64,000 bases of DNA, from the NCBI RefSeq assembly GCF_007752345.1, contig NZ_CP036299.1, positions 5,118,001-5,182,000 of the forward strand, given 5' to 3'. The notes under the pieces were generated by a model, which made no database searches, had not been told where the DNA came from, and saw nothing but the letters and a program-made list of their open reading frames with translations. This DNA is from Planctopirus ephydatiae (lineage in GTDB: Bacteria; Planctomycetota; Planctomycetia; Planctomycetales; Planctomycetaceae). The position numbers and the translations under genes are program-made. Each line of letters starts with the position of its first letter. Positions within the stretch are counted from its first letter, which is position 1. This document shows, in pieces, positions 18,058 to 29,300 of this stretch.

Positions 18058-19599
18058 ATGTCTTCTTCACCTGCGGGCCTCTTGCCACCTCCGCCAGTTC
18101 CCATGGATATGACCCGCTGGCTGATCTGCACGATGGCCGCCATCGGCTTTGCGTTCGACATTTATGAGCTGCTGATGCTCCCCTTGATTGTCAGGCCTGC
18201 TCTGCTGGAACTTACCGGCGCACAACCAGGGAGCAAAGAGTTTCTGCAATGGGTCGGGATTCTGTTTTACGTCCCCGCATTTGCCGGGGGAGCATTTGGC
18301 CTCCTGGGAGGTTATCTGACAGATCGACTCGGTCGCCGCAGTGTGCTCACCTGGAGCATTCTGCTCTATGCCGGTTCTGCTTTTCTGGCTGGCTTTTCCA
18401 CCAATATCTGGATGCTGCTCTTTTTCCGCTGCACGATGTTTGTTGGCGTCTGCGTTGAGTTTGTGGCTGCGGTAGCCTGGCTGGCGGAATTATTCCCGAA
18501 TCCAACTCAGCGCGAAAGTGTTCTCGGCTACACCCAGGCGTTTTCTTCGATTGGCGGCTTGCTGGTCGCAGTGATGAATGGACTGGCGATACGTTTTGCT
18601 CCCGAATTGCCTGCCATTTTCATTCCAGAGATTGTCTCAGGCTTCTGGGGCACCATTGAACCGGCACACCATCACGAAGCCTGGCGATACACTTTGATGT
18701 CGGGGCTGATTCCTGCCATTCCCCTCATCATCATCAGACCATTTCTTCCCGAGTCGCCCGCCTGGAAAGAAAAGGCATCCAGCGGCACCTTGCGGCGGCC
18801 CAGCATTGCGCAACTCTTTTCGCCCCAGTTGCGTAAGACGACTATTGTGACCACGTTAATGTTCGCCATGAGTTATGGAGCTGCTTTTGGTGCCATCCAA
18901 CAGATTCCTCAAATTGTCCCAGGACTGGCCGATGTGAAGGAAAAAGCGATCGCTGCAGCCGAAAAGGCCAAGTTGCCACCCGATCCTGAACTGGCGAAAA
19001 AAGCCAAAATGGGTGCCATGCGGCAATACGAGCAGAAGATCGCCAGTGAATACACCAAGGTTCAGGAAATCGGCGGCCTCGTAGGTCGCTTTCTGCTGGC
19101 ATTACTGGCTGTGCGAATTCTCAGCCGGCGTAAACTCCTCTGGTGCCTGCAGATCCCGGGGATGATTGTTCTCCCGGCAGTCTTTGCCCTGTTTCTTCAG
19201 GTGGAAAATCGCACGTACTTCGAGATCGATCTCAATTCCATCTATCTGGGAGTTCTTCCCATCACCACGGTCTCGCTGGGTGTGTTTATCGCCGGCCTGT
19301 TTGTCGTGGGACAATTCAGTTTCTGGGGGAACTATTTGCCGCGTGTCTATCCACTTCATCTGCGTGGAACGGGAGAGAGCTTTGCTGCCAATATTGGTGG
19401 CCGGATGATCGGTACCAGTTTTGCGCTCGTCACGACGACCATTGCCGGGTTCTTGACAGCCAGTGCTGGTGCCGCTGGTGGGTTCTCGCCACCGATGGCC
19501 TTCTCTATTGCAGCTGCCAGCGTGGCCGGGTTTGTCACGTTAGTGGGCTTTGCTTTGAGTTTCTTCCTTCCCGAACCATCTGCAACAGATATGGATTAA
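18058..19599 (+). CDS. MFS transporter, sugar/metabolite:H+ symporter type
   Basis: This 513-residue membrane protein has about twelve hydrophobic helices. The loop between helices 2 and 3 carries the MFS signature GGYLTDRLGRRSVL, and WLAELFPNPTQRESVLG matches the metabolite/sugar symporter branch. A charged insert (EKAIAAAEKAKLPPDPELAKKAK) in the central cytoplasmic loop is unusual. The substrate cannot be read from sequence. ATG at 18058 is used because the longer frame needs a TTG. The gene is followed by the acyl-activating enzyme gene about 120 bases on, so it might be linked to that lipid locus, but this is only positional. Confidence 0.85.
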   Translation: MSSSPAGLLPPPPVPMDMTRWLICTMAAIGFAFDIYELLMLPLIVRPALLELTGAQPGSKEFLQWVGILFYVPAFAGGAFGLLGGYLTDRLGRRSVLTWSILLYAGSAFLAGFSTNIWMLLFFRCTMFVGVCVEFVAAVAWLAELFPNPTQRESVLGYTQAFSSIGGLLVAVMNGLAIRFAPELPAIFIPEIVSGFWGTIEPAHHHEAWRYTLMSGLIPAIPLIIIRPFLPESPAWKEKASSGTLRRPSIAQLFSPQLRKTTIVTTLMFAMSYGAAFGAIQQIPQIVPGLADVKEKAIAAAEKAKLPPDPELAKKAKMGAMRQYEQKIASEYTKVQEIGGLVGRFLLALLAVRILSRRKLLWCLQIPGMIVLPAVFALFLQVENRTYFEIDLNSIYLGVLPITTVSLGVFIAGLFVVGQFSFWGNYLPRVYPLHLRGTGESFAANIGGRMIGTSFALVTTTIAGFLTASAGAAGGFSPPMAFSIAAASVAGFVTLVGFALSFFLPEPSATDMD

Positions 19600-19721
19600 C
19601 TCAGTGATTCAGCATTCGAATTCGGGATTTTGATAATTCTTCGAGACGCTGAATTCCTGACTTCTAAAATCAAACAACATATTAAAAAACCAAAACACAA
19701 GACCAATTCTCAGGAACTGCA

Positions 19722-20819
19722 ATGGCTATGGTTGATACTGCCAAGATTGCTGCTGCCAAAGATCGACTTGATCAGCACACCGTGGAGACGATTCACTGGC
19801 ATTTCAGCCCGGAGACAGGTTCTCCTTTCTGGCTGGAAAAGGCCAAGACTTTTAACTTTGACCCTCTCAAAGAGGTGAAAAGCTTTGAAGACCTCAAAAA
19901 GTTCCCTCACTTTGAAGACGACTGGCTGCGTGGCGGGCCGATCAGTCGCTGGGTTCCCAAGGGCCTGGCCGGTAAACCTGTCTATGTTTTCGAAACAGGC
20001 GGAACGACCGGTTTGCCCAAGAGCCGCATGGTCATTGAAGATCATTGGATCGATTACGAAGAGTTCTCCAAAACATTGGACGACAAATGGTTCCCTCAGG
20101 GATCCAACTGGCTGATGCTCGGCCCTTCCGGCCCACGCCGACTTCGCCTGGCGATTGAGCATCTGGCTCAATGTCGCGGCGGGATCTGCTTCTGTATCGA
20201 CCTTGACCCACGCTGGGTCGTTAAGCTGCTCAAGCAGGGCCGCATCAAAGAAGCCGAAGACTATAAGAATCACTGCATTGATCAGGTGCTGACAATTCTC
20301 AAAGGTGGGCACGATATCAAGTGCGCCTTTATGACTCCCAAGCTGCTGGAAGCACTAGCTCTCAAGCTGATTGATAATGGGAGCAGTATTGCTGAAGAAG
20401 GGATTACAGGGATCTTTGGCGGCGGGACAGAATTCTCGCCCCAGTGGTATCGCTACTGCTGTGAAGAACTTCTCGGGCCGGATGTTTTCATGACTCCCAC
20501 TTACGGCAACACGCTCATGGGCCTCGCCTGTAGCAAACCTTTCGATCCTGCAGATAACTATAAGATTACCTACCATGCGCCCCAGCCGCGGGCGGCTATC
20601 GAAGTCGTCGATTTCAAGGACTACAACAAAGTGGTGGACTACGGCCAGACAGGCCGCGTGAAGCTCTACACGATGACAAAGGAACTCTTTGTGCCGGGCT
20701 TCATGGAGCGAGACGAAGGCGAACGTGAACTCCCCTGTGATAAGTTCCCCTGGGATGGCATCAGCGGCACCCGCCCATTCCATGAGATTGCTAAGAGTAC
20801 CACTGTGGGGGTTTACTAG
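19722..20819 (+). CDS. ANL-superfamily acyl-activating enzyme (PaaK/LuxE-like)
   Basis: This 365-residue protein resembles the short PaaK/LuxE branch of adenylate-forming enzymes. The phosphate-binding loop ETGGTTGLPKSR is near residues 91-102, and FGGGTEFSP and TPTYGNTLMG follow as later core motifs. The mobile C-terminal domain of full acyl-CoA ligases seems reduced or missing, as in LuxE. It would adenylate a carboxylate and pass the acyl group to a thiol. A downstream aldehyde-dehydrogenase-fold protein could reduce the product. ATG has AGGAA upstream. The substrate is unknown; aryl carboxylates are an alternative to fatty acids. Confidence 0.75.
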   Translation: MAMVDTAKIAAAKDRLDQHTVETIHWHFSPETGSPFWLEKAKTFNFDPLKEVKSFEDLKKFPHFEDDWLRGGPISRWVPKGLAGKPVYVFETGGTTGLPKSRMVIEDHWIDYEEFSKTLDDKWFPQGSNWLMLGPSGPRRLRLAIEHLAQCRGGICFCIDLDPRWVVKLLKQGRIKEAEDYKNHCIDQVLTILKGGHDIKCAFMTPKLLEALALKLIDNGSSIAEEGITGIFGGGTEFSPQWYRYCCEELLGPDVFMTPTYGNTLMGLACSKPFDPADNYKITYHAPQPRAAIEVVDFKDYNKVVDYGQTGRVKLYTMTKELFVPGFMERDEGERELPCDKFPWDGISGTRPFHEIAKSTTVGVY

Positions 20820-20855
20820 GCCATAAGCTCATCCATTTTTGCCTGGAGGTTTTAC

Positions 20856-21110
20856 ATGTCCTCAGCAACGGACGCGACGGCCGATAAGGCCAACTGGCTT
20901 TTCAAGCATCACATCGCTGGCCAGTTAATTGGGGAAAATCCAGAACTGTTTATCGCTATCGATGTCAATTCTGGTGATTACGAAGTCAACCCCAAAGGGA
21001 TATTGGCAATACAGCAAGTTCGTGCGAGACATCCGGAAAGTAAGCCATTTCTCAGGAAAATTGGTAGCCCGCTGGCTTTCTCAATGGGCTCGTGGCGTCG
21101 TGTTTCGTAG
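20856..21110 (+). CDS. Small partner protein of an aspartic protease cassette
   Basis: This 84-residue protein lacks signal or membrane segments. The segment ELFIAIDVNSGDYEVNPKGI followed by RARHPESKPFLRKIGS resembles short proteins that commonly precede retropepsin-like genes in bacterial genomes, some annotated as antitoxin-like. GGAGG seven bases before the ATG gives a strong start. Its stop is followed at once by the protease-like gene. No function is proven for these pairs. Confidence 0.6.
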   Translation: MSSATDATADKANWLFKHHIAGQLIGENPELFIAIDVNSGDYEVNPKGILAIQQVRARHPESKPFLRKIGSPLAFSMGSWRRVS

Positions 21111-21113
21111 TTG

Positions 21114-21503
21114 ATGGAAGGATCTTGCTTGAAGGGATACATCAACGACCGACTCGAACCAGTACTGCCAGTGTACTTGCAGGGGAATGACGATCGATCT
21201 CTTCAGGTGGAAGCGATCATCGACACAGGTTGTACAACCTATCTTGTGTTAGATCATGGTGCCATACAGGAACTGGGGCTAACTCCAATTGGCACTGGCC
21301 AGTACCTCACTGCTGATGGAAGCCTGGCTATTGGAGACATCTTTCAAGTTGATGTTGTTACGGAGTTTGGTCGTGCCACTGTCGAGGCCTATTGTGGCGG
21401 TACCTCAACACTCATTGGCATGGCTTTGCTGGCAGGGTTTTCACTTCCAATGAACATTGTCGCAGGTGGTGAGGTTGTACTAGATACTCTTGAAGACACC
21501 TGA
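21114..21503 (+). CDS. Retropepsin-like (clan AA) aspartic protease
   Basis: This 129-residue protein has the aspartic protease signature EAIIDTGCTTYLVLD near residues 36-50, with DTG as the catalytic motif. It also has the second-strand TADGSLAIGD and a hydrophobic-Gly stretch LIGMALLAGFSLPMNIV. One DTG per chain implies a dimer, as in retropepsins. The start is uncertain: ATG 21114 lies three bases after the upstream stop, and a TTG at 21129 would match the usual family N-terminus. It forms a two-gene cassette with the preceding small protein. Confidence 0.7.
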   Translation: MEGSCLKGYINDRLEPVLPVYLQGNDDRSLQVEAIIDTGCTTYLVLDHGAIQELGLTPIGTGQYLTADGSLAIGDIFQVDVVTEFGRATVEAYCGGTSTLIGMALLAGFSLPMNIVAGGEVVLDTLEDT

Positions 21504-21585
21504 AGTTTGAGCTGGCAACACTCCAACACTCCAACACGATCACTTTAAAATTATATTTTCTTACTCTTACATATCGAGTCCTACC

Positions 21586-23022
21586 ATGTTCGATGTTCCC
21601 ATTCTTCGTTTTGGTAAATCTTACGACAGTATGGAAAAAGTGGATATTAACCACTTTGAAACTGGCGAAACTCTGGCCAGACTGCATCAGGCCACAGGTG
21701 CCATGGTGAAGATGGATCTGCGAAAAGCCCAGCAGTCGCGTGAGGCACTCCGCCAGTTCTCCATCGACGATCTGATTGAGAAATGCACAAAGGCAGCCGA
21801 CCTTTACCTCAATGCCGAACTCCCTTGCGGCACCGGAATGCTCACTCCTGAGCAGTTCTGCAACATGCAGTCGGCGACGACAGGCATTCCCATTTCGCTC
21901 TGTGCCTTCAATATGCGAAAGAATGCGTACGTCCTCTCGCATATGGGCGAAGTGATCGACGCGCTCACACGCGGCCTGCCCCACGAGATTCTCTCGAAGG
22001 GCTACGGCATGGAATCGCGGGGAGTCATGGTCAGCTATCAGGCCACAACTCCCATTCTGGGGGCTGTTCTCCCCTCGAATTCGCCCGGTGTTCATACACT
22101 CTGGCTGCCAGCGATTCCCATGCAGATTGGTCTGATGCTCAAGCCAGGCTCACAGGAGTTCTGGACACCGTATCGCATCACAGAAGCGTTTTTTGCTGCA
22201 GGAATTCCTCGCGAGGCCATTTCGCTGTATCCCGGTGGACACGATGTCGGCGGTGGACTCTTGAGCGATGCTCATCGCTGCATGATCTTCGGCAGCCAGC
22301 AGACTGTTCAGCAGCATGCAGGCAATCCCCGCGTCTCTGTCCATGGCCCGGGGTTCAGCAAGATCATTCTGGGCGATGACCTCGTTGATCACTGGGAAGA
22401 TTACCTCGAGACCATGGTCGACAGCGTGGCGGCCAATGGTGGTCGCGGCTGTATAAATTGCTCCAGCATCTATGCCTCCCGGCATACGAAAGACATTGCC
22501 CAGGCAATCGCGAAGAAGATGTCCGAAATCGTGCCTCTTCCCGCAACGGATCCCAAAGCGATTCTCGCAGCATCCACGACAGCGGGTGTGGCTGAAAGTG
22601 TCTCGAACCAGATCGATGAAGGTCTGAAGGATGGCTACTCGACCGATGTCAGTGCGGCTTTCCATGGTGGCAACCGCATCGGGAAACTGGGGAAGTCCGA
22701 ATACCTGCTCCCGACGGTGATTCACTGTTCGTCACCCGAAGCCAAACTCGCCAATGCCGAGTACATGTTCCCCTTTACTTCGGTCGTCGAATGCCCACAG
22801 AATCAGATGATCAAGGCCATTGGCCCCACACTGGTCTGCACTGCGATCACGGAAGATCCCAAGTTCAGCCAGCAACTGCTCGATGCCTATAATATCGACC
22901 GGTTGAACATTGGCCGGGTCAAGACGGTCCAATTGAACTGGCTCCAGCCGCACGAAGGAAACCTGGTCGAGTTTCTCTTTAGAAACCGCGCCTTCCAGAA
23001 CAGCCCACCCCCGGCACATTAG
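21586..23022 (+). CDS. Aldehyde-dehydrogenase-fold acyl reductase
   Basis: This 478-residue protein has the ALDH fold: a cofactor region TTPILGAVLPSNSPGVHTLWLPA, a PGG turn, and the catalytic loop GGRGCINCS with Cys289. The general-base Glu motif (usually ELGG) reads VSVHGPG, so the water-activating Glu is missing. That loss is typical of acylating ALDHs and LuxC-type acyl reductases, which work on thioesters. With the upstream LuxE/PaaK-like enzyme it could reduce an activated acid to an aldehyde. It lies directly before the Pfa-like synthase gene. An ordinary aldehyde oxidation role is less likely, but not excluded. Confidence 0.78.
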   Translation: MFDVPILRFGKSYDSMEKVDINHFETGETLARLHQATGAMVKMDLRKAQQSREALRQFSIDDLIEKCTKAADLYLNAELPCGTGMLTPEQFCNMQSATTGIPISLCAFNMRKNAYVLSHMGEVIDALTRGLPHEILSKGYGMESRGVMVSYQATTPILGAVLPSNSPGVHTLWLPAIPMQIGLMLKPGSQEFWTPYRITEAFFAAGIPREAISLYPGGHDVGGGLLSDAHRCMIFGSQQTVQQHAGNPRVSVHGPGFSKIILGDDLVDHWEDYLETMVDSVAANGGRGCINCSSIYASRHTKDIAQAIAKKMSEIVPLPATDPKAILAASTTAGVAESVSNQIDEGLKDGYSTDVSAAFHGGNRIGKLGKSEYLLPTVIHCSSPEAKLANAEYMFPFTSVVECPQNQMIKAIGPTLVCTAITEDPKFSQQLLDAYNIDRLNIGRVKTVQLNWLQPHEGNLVEFLFRNRAFQNSPPPAH

Positions 23023-23312
23023 GCATCGTTCAGCGTCAGCTCTCCGAAGTCATGAATTTAGGACGATCTTTGACCGCACTGTTCTTGAGAGAGTCTCTTC
23101 TCCCGAGAATGGTGCGTTGTCGTTAATGAACCTCACAACCTGCCCGAATCCGAGCTGATCGCACTTTGCTTTGGAAGGAGTTGGCTTTGCCAGTCGCCTG
23201 AGGTTTGCTGTCTGGGTAGACTGGGGGGGTTGTTGCTGCCAAGAGCTACGCCTGGATCTGTGAACAGACGTGAGCCATTTTGAAATTCGACTTTTGAATG
23301 ATCTGACGCCCT

Positions 23313-26300
23313 GTGTCTCAACGCTCCCCAAGCTCTACTGATTCCCGTGAGAAAATCGCCATTGTTGGCCTGGGAGGGTACTTTCCCGGCGCGGGTGATT
23401 TGCATGGCTTCTGGGGCAATGTTCACTCAGGCGTTGATGCCGGGAGAAGCGTTCCGCAGGGTCGCTGGAGGTTGGAGAGCCGCTATGCACTGGGGCCGTT
23501 TTCTCAACCGGATAAAGCCCTCTCGACCTGGGGCTGCTATCTCGATGAAGGGGTCTGGAATCTCTTTCCCCACAGGCCGTCCATTTCCCAACATCTGCCC
23601 TCCATCACAGAAGCCGAATGGAACGGACTCGATCCCCTCTTTCGCCTCGGGCTGAAGACGGCCTTCCAGACCATCGAGAGCACTCAAAACTCAACGCTAC
23701 AAAGAACAGACCAGAGCAGGCCAGCCGCCCCGCTTAACCTACAGACGTTTGACCCGGGCCGCTGTGGTGTGATTCTCGGCAGTATTGCTCTCCCCATCGA
23801 AGCCATCAACGATCTGTGCTGGGATGTGCTGGGGCCGAGATACCTCTCGAAAGTGATCGAAGTCTCCACGGGAACAAAATCACACGGGCCCCACGGATCA
23901 GCAGATCCCCAGCGCTGGTCTGAGCAGAACCGTTACGCACTGGGTTTGCCCGCCGCTCTGATTGCTCGCGAACTCGGCTGGCGTGGCCCGGCATTCACGC
24001 TCGATGCCGCCTGTGCCTCATCGATCTACGCCGTCAAGCTAGCCATGAATGAACTCCGCGCAGGTCGAGCCGATGTGATGCTGGCGGGTGGGCTTTCCCG
24101 ACCCGATTGCCAGTACACGCAGATTGGATTCTCGCAGCTCAAGGCGCTCTCTCAAGGGCAGAAGTGCCGTCCACTCGATGCCCGTGCCGATGGGCTGGTC
24201 GTGGGCGAAGGGGCCGGGATGTTCCTGCTGATGAGGCTCCCGGATGCGATCGCAGCCGGTCTGGAAATTCATGCAGTGCTGGTGGAGGCGGGGCTTTCGA
24301 ATGATCGGGGTGGCAGCCTGCTTTCACCTCGGACAGAAGGCCAGTTACGGGCCATGCGCGACGCTTATCAGCGGGCGGGATGGTTGCCCGAGAGTGTCGA
24401 TCTCATTGAATGCCATGCCACAGGAACACCTGTCGGAGACCAGGTCGAAATTGCCAGCCTGCATGAACTCTGGCGGCAGGCGGGCTATCGCTCGTCGCGG
24501 GCTGTGCTGGGAGCGGTCAAATCCAATGTGGGCCATCTGCTGACGGGTGCCGGTGCTGCAGCTCTTATGAAAGTCGTGCTGGCAATCAAGCACCGCGTTT
24601 TGCCCTGTACGGCCAATTATGAGCAGCCAGCCGGTCTGCTGCAGGAACCACATTCTCCCTTTGCAGTTTTACGCGAGAGTCAACGCTGGGAAGCCCCAGG
24701 TCATGGTCTCCCCCGGCGTGCCGCTGTCAATGGTTTTGGATTTGGAGGAATTAACGGGCATCTGCTGGTGGAAGAGTTTCTCGAAGAAGCTTCTGAAAAG
24801 GAGACGGCGTTTCCTTCGACTCACCACCCGGTCCAGGTGAGTGTCGCTGCGGATCTGACGACGCCTCAGCCAGAACAAGAGCCAGTCGCGATTATTGGTT
24901 TCTCGGCAGCACTTGGCGAAGCATCGATCGAGCAACTGTTCGAGCGGTGGCAAAGCCGACATCCCGAACGGGAAGCTGCGCGAGCGGAAGATCCTCAACT
25001 CTCCTGGCCCGTGCAGCGTTTTCGTATTCCCCCCGTCGAGCAGCAGGATATGCTCCCTCAACAGGGTCTGATGCTCGATGTGGCGAGCGAAGCCAAAGCG
25101 CACGCGGGACTCGAAGGTTCGCTAGGAGATCGCTGCGGGCTGTTTGTCGGCATTGCCCTCGATATCGAATCGTCGAACTTTCATTTACGCTGGCGACTCG
25201 AACAGGAACTGCGCGACTCGGGAATCACTGCGACCGAACATCACGCAGCAGTCATCGAATCTCTGGTGAATGGGCTGCATCCTCCGCTCACCCCCAATCG
25301 AGTGATGGGGAATCTTGGTGGGATTGTGGCCAGTCGCGTCGCCCGCGAACTCGATTGCGGCGGCCCCTCGTTTGTCCTTTCGAGCGAAGAGGCGAGCAGT
25401 TTTGAAGCGATCCGTCAGGCTAGCGAAGCGTTACGATTAAAAGAGATCGATCTGGCACTGGCCTGTGCTGTCGATCTGCCGGATGCTGATCAAACCGGGT
25501 TGTGGAAGAGTACGCTTCCCGACAACTCGACCTATGGTGCCGGTGCTGTCGTTCTCAAACGGCTCTCGGATGCCCAGCGCGATGGCGACCAGATCTATGC
25601 CTTGATTGAAGAGGTCACGTCCGGTGCCGGTGCGGCTTCATCTGAGGAATTGCCACCCGTCTTCCCTTCGATCTCGGCTCTCCTGGGGCCTGCCGGTGTG
25701 GCTTCCGGGATGATCGACACCATTGCCGCTGTGGCTTGCCTCGCGACGCGATCACTCTCACCCGGTGCAGCCGATGCCCTCGGGAAAAGCGCGAAGGGCT
25801 GGCAATACTGGTTGAGAAATCGAGCTGAAGGTTCTCGCCGGGCCATTCTTCGAAGTCAATCTCCCATCGGTTTATGGAGTCTCCTCACGCTCAAGGAAAC
25901 TCCTCAACCGGTGTTTTCATCGCTGGAAGCGACCAGACTACACTTGACCGAATTGCCGCTGGTCATCTGGCCGGAACCACAAACTTCTGGTAGCGAGATT
26001 GGTACCGTTGCAGAAGCTTCGCCTGCTCACCTGACAACCCAACATCAACTGGCAGAGCGGGCGCGTTCGTTACTGGCTGCGTGGGAGAGTTCGGCTGTCA
26101 ATGGTTTGAGTGGGCGGCATGTGGGGCCCAGTCGGTGGCAGCACTTTTGCGAGGTGTACGCCGCCCGTCCGCAAGGAGTGACGCGACCACTCGCCATCCT
26201 CATGGTTTCATCGAATGCATCGGTGGCAAGCCTGCTGCAGCAAATCACGACGACTCAAGGCCAGGAAGAGTTGAGCCAAGAGGGTGTGCTCTACCTTTCT

Positions 26301-29300
26301 GCAGCACCTCAAGATCCCCAGCTGGCCTTTGTCTTCCCGGGTTCGGGGAGTCATTTTCTGGGAATGGGACGAGAGCTTGGGCAGGCTTTCCCGGAGATCC
26401 TCGAACAGCAGGATCGCGAGAATCTGCGACTGGCAGATCAGTACCGGCCTGACCTGTTGTGGAATGGCGAATCGTCAGCAGCCATTGCCGACGATCATCG
26501 GGCGATGATTTTCGGACAGGTGACGCTGGCCACGTTGATGTGCGATCTCCTGGCCCGTTTTGGAGTGGTTCCTCAAGTCGCGATTGGCAACAGCCTCGGG
26601 GAATCCTCAGCACTCTTCGGATTAAGAATCTGGACAGCCCGCGATGAAATGCTGTCGCGCATGCTGGCCTCGCGACTGTTTACCGGTCTATTAACACCAC
26701 CGTTCGATACGGCCCGCCAGGCATGGAACATTCCTCCCGATGAGCCTGTCCCCTGGACGAGTGGAGTGGTCGAATGCCCGGCTGATCGACTCTGGCCAGC
26801 CATTGCCAGAAAACCAAAGGTGGCATTACTGATTGTCCTCGCTCCGCAAAGATGCCTGATTGGCGGCGATGCAGCTCAAGTCGCCGAAATGCTGCAAGAG
26901 CTTTCGCTCTCGATCGCGCCTTTGCCGGCCCCCAGTACAGTCCATTTAAGTTTCGTACAGCAGGTGGAAGATCAGTGGCGGGCACTGCATCTGTTGCCTG
27001 TTCAAGAGCGACCAGAGATCACGGTCTACAGCACAGCGACATCGGCGGCATACATCCCTTCAACGACTGCCTGTGCTGAAGCCATTACTTCGCAGGCACT
27101 GCATACGATTGATTTCCCGGCAGTCATTGATGCCGCCTACCAGGAGGGAACCAATCTGTTTCTGGAGATCGGCCCGGGCAGCACCTGCACGCGTTTAATT
27201 GAAACCATTCTCGTTGACCACGATCAGCAAGTTTCCGTGCGGAGTGCCTGCCCGCTGACAGCTCATCCCGTGCGACATTTTGTCCGCACACTCGCATGGC
27301 TCGCTGTCCGGGGAGTGGCTGTCGATTTTGCTCCACTCTTTGCACCCTGCCAGCTCACGAAGCTCTTTGAAGGAAAACGAAAGCCGTTGGGCCTTCCCAC
27401 CAGCCCGCAGATCGAGATCCCGATCCGACGTTTGAACTGGAAGCAGATCCCCGTTGTGACAAGCGAAGTTGCGGGTGTTCTGCAAGAATTACTGCGGAAT
27501 GAAAGTTCTCGCTCAGAGACTCACCCTCACCCTGGCCCTCTCCCTGAGGGAGAGGGGATGATTGCTGAACAACTGATTGATACCAAGACATCAAGTGCGA
27601 CGCCCATGACGATGAATCCCCCAGAAACTCTCGAGGCAGCCGAAGCCGCTTATCTGGCATTCGAAGAGCGGTTAGCCCGCTTGCAGGCAGCGGGTGAGTT
27701 GGAGATCACTCCTCATGAGCAAGCTGTTCTGAGTACGAATTCGGTTTCTTCGAAACGCGACAAATCGACACCACCGCGGAGTCTCGCGCGCGAGGAATGC
27801 CTGGAGTTCGCGATTGGAAAAATTGGCGAGGCACTGGGGCCACTCTTTGCAGCGGCCGACCAATATCCCACGCGCGTGCGGCTGCCGGATGAGCCACTCA
27901 TGCTGGTGGATCGAATCACGAACATCGAAGGCGAACCACTGTCGATGTCGCACGGCTGCGTGGTGACCGAACACGATGTGCATGCAGCGCGGTGGTATCT
28001 GGATGGAGGACGGATCCCGACAGCGATTGCGGTGGAATCGGGTCAGGCCGATCTCTTTCTCGCTGGCTGGCTGGGGATTGATCTGCAAACCCGTGGCCTG
28101 GCGGTTTATCGTCTGCTCGATGCGATTGTCACATTCCACCGGGGTCTGCCTGTTCCTGGCGAAACGATTGTCTATAACATTCGCATTCTCAAATTCTTCC
28201 AGCAGGGTGAGACCTGGCTGTTCAAATTTGAGTTCGATGGAACAGTCAATGGCGAGCCACTCATTACGATGCGCGAAGGGTGTGCCGGGTTCTTTACGGA
28301 ATCGGCCCTGGCAGCAGGGAAAGGGATTATCCACAGCACACTCGATCTCGCACCGCGGCCTGGCAAGCTCCCTGCCGATTGGCGCGAACCCGTTGCCATC
28401 ACACCGGGGAGCCTGAGTGACGCACAGGTCGAACGGTTGAGAGAGGGGGATCTTGTCGGAGCTTTTGGTCAGACATTTGCCAATCTGCCATTGCACAAGC
28501 CTTATACCGTTCCGGGTGGCAAGCTGAGGCTCGTGGATCGAGTCCTCGAGATTGAACCTGGCGGGGGAAAGTATGGTCTGGGCCGGATTCGTGCCGCGCT
28601 CGATATTCATCCCGACGACTGGTTCCTCGAATGTCACTTCTGTGATGACCATGTGATGCCGGGGACTTTGATGTACGAGTGCTGCCTGCACACGCTGCGG
28701 ATTTATCTGCTCCGCATGGGCTGGGTGAGTGAAACCGGTGAGATCGTTTCGGAACCTGTCGTGGGGATCGAGAGTCGGCTCAAGTGCCGGGGGCAGGTGC
28801 TGGCCTCGACGAAAGAGGTCTGGTACGAAGTGACAATTCGCGAGCTGGGTTATGGAACGGATGGTTCCAATAGCGATGCTTATTGCCTGGCCGACGCCCT
28901 GATGTTCGCAGATGGCAAGCCGATTGTGGAAATCAGCAATATGTCGTTGCGGTTCACGGGGCTGACGAAAGCCCGTGTGGAAGCGATCTGGGCGGGACAG
29001 AAAACTGTCGAAATGGGACGGCCCACGACACAACAGTACGATGTGCGGCCTGCCATCTATCCTCTCGAACGGATTACGGCCTATTCGATTGGCAAGCCTT
29101 CCGAAGCTTTCGGGCCCGAGTACACCGTTTTCGACAATGAGCGCAAGATTGCGCGACTGCCCGGCCCTCCGTTTCAGTTTTTAGATCGGATTGTGGAAGT
29201 CGGTGGGCCACCTTTTGTGATGAAGGCTGGCTGTCATTGCGTCGCCCAGTACGATGTCCCTGTCGATGCCTGGTACTTCAGCGCCAATCGACAGCCCGAA

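Noticed and set aside
27672-29033. 453-residue frame on the minus strand within the synthase gene
   Set aside because: It is antisense to the hotdog domains of the synthase and has no recognisable family features.
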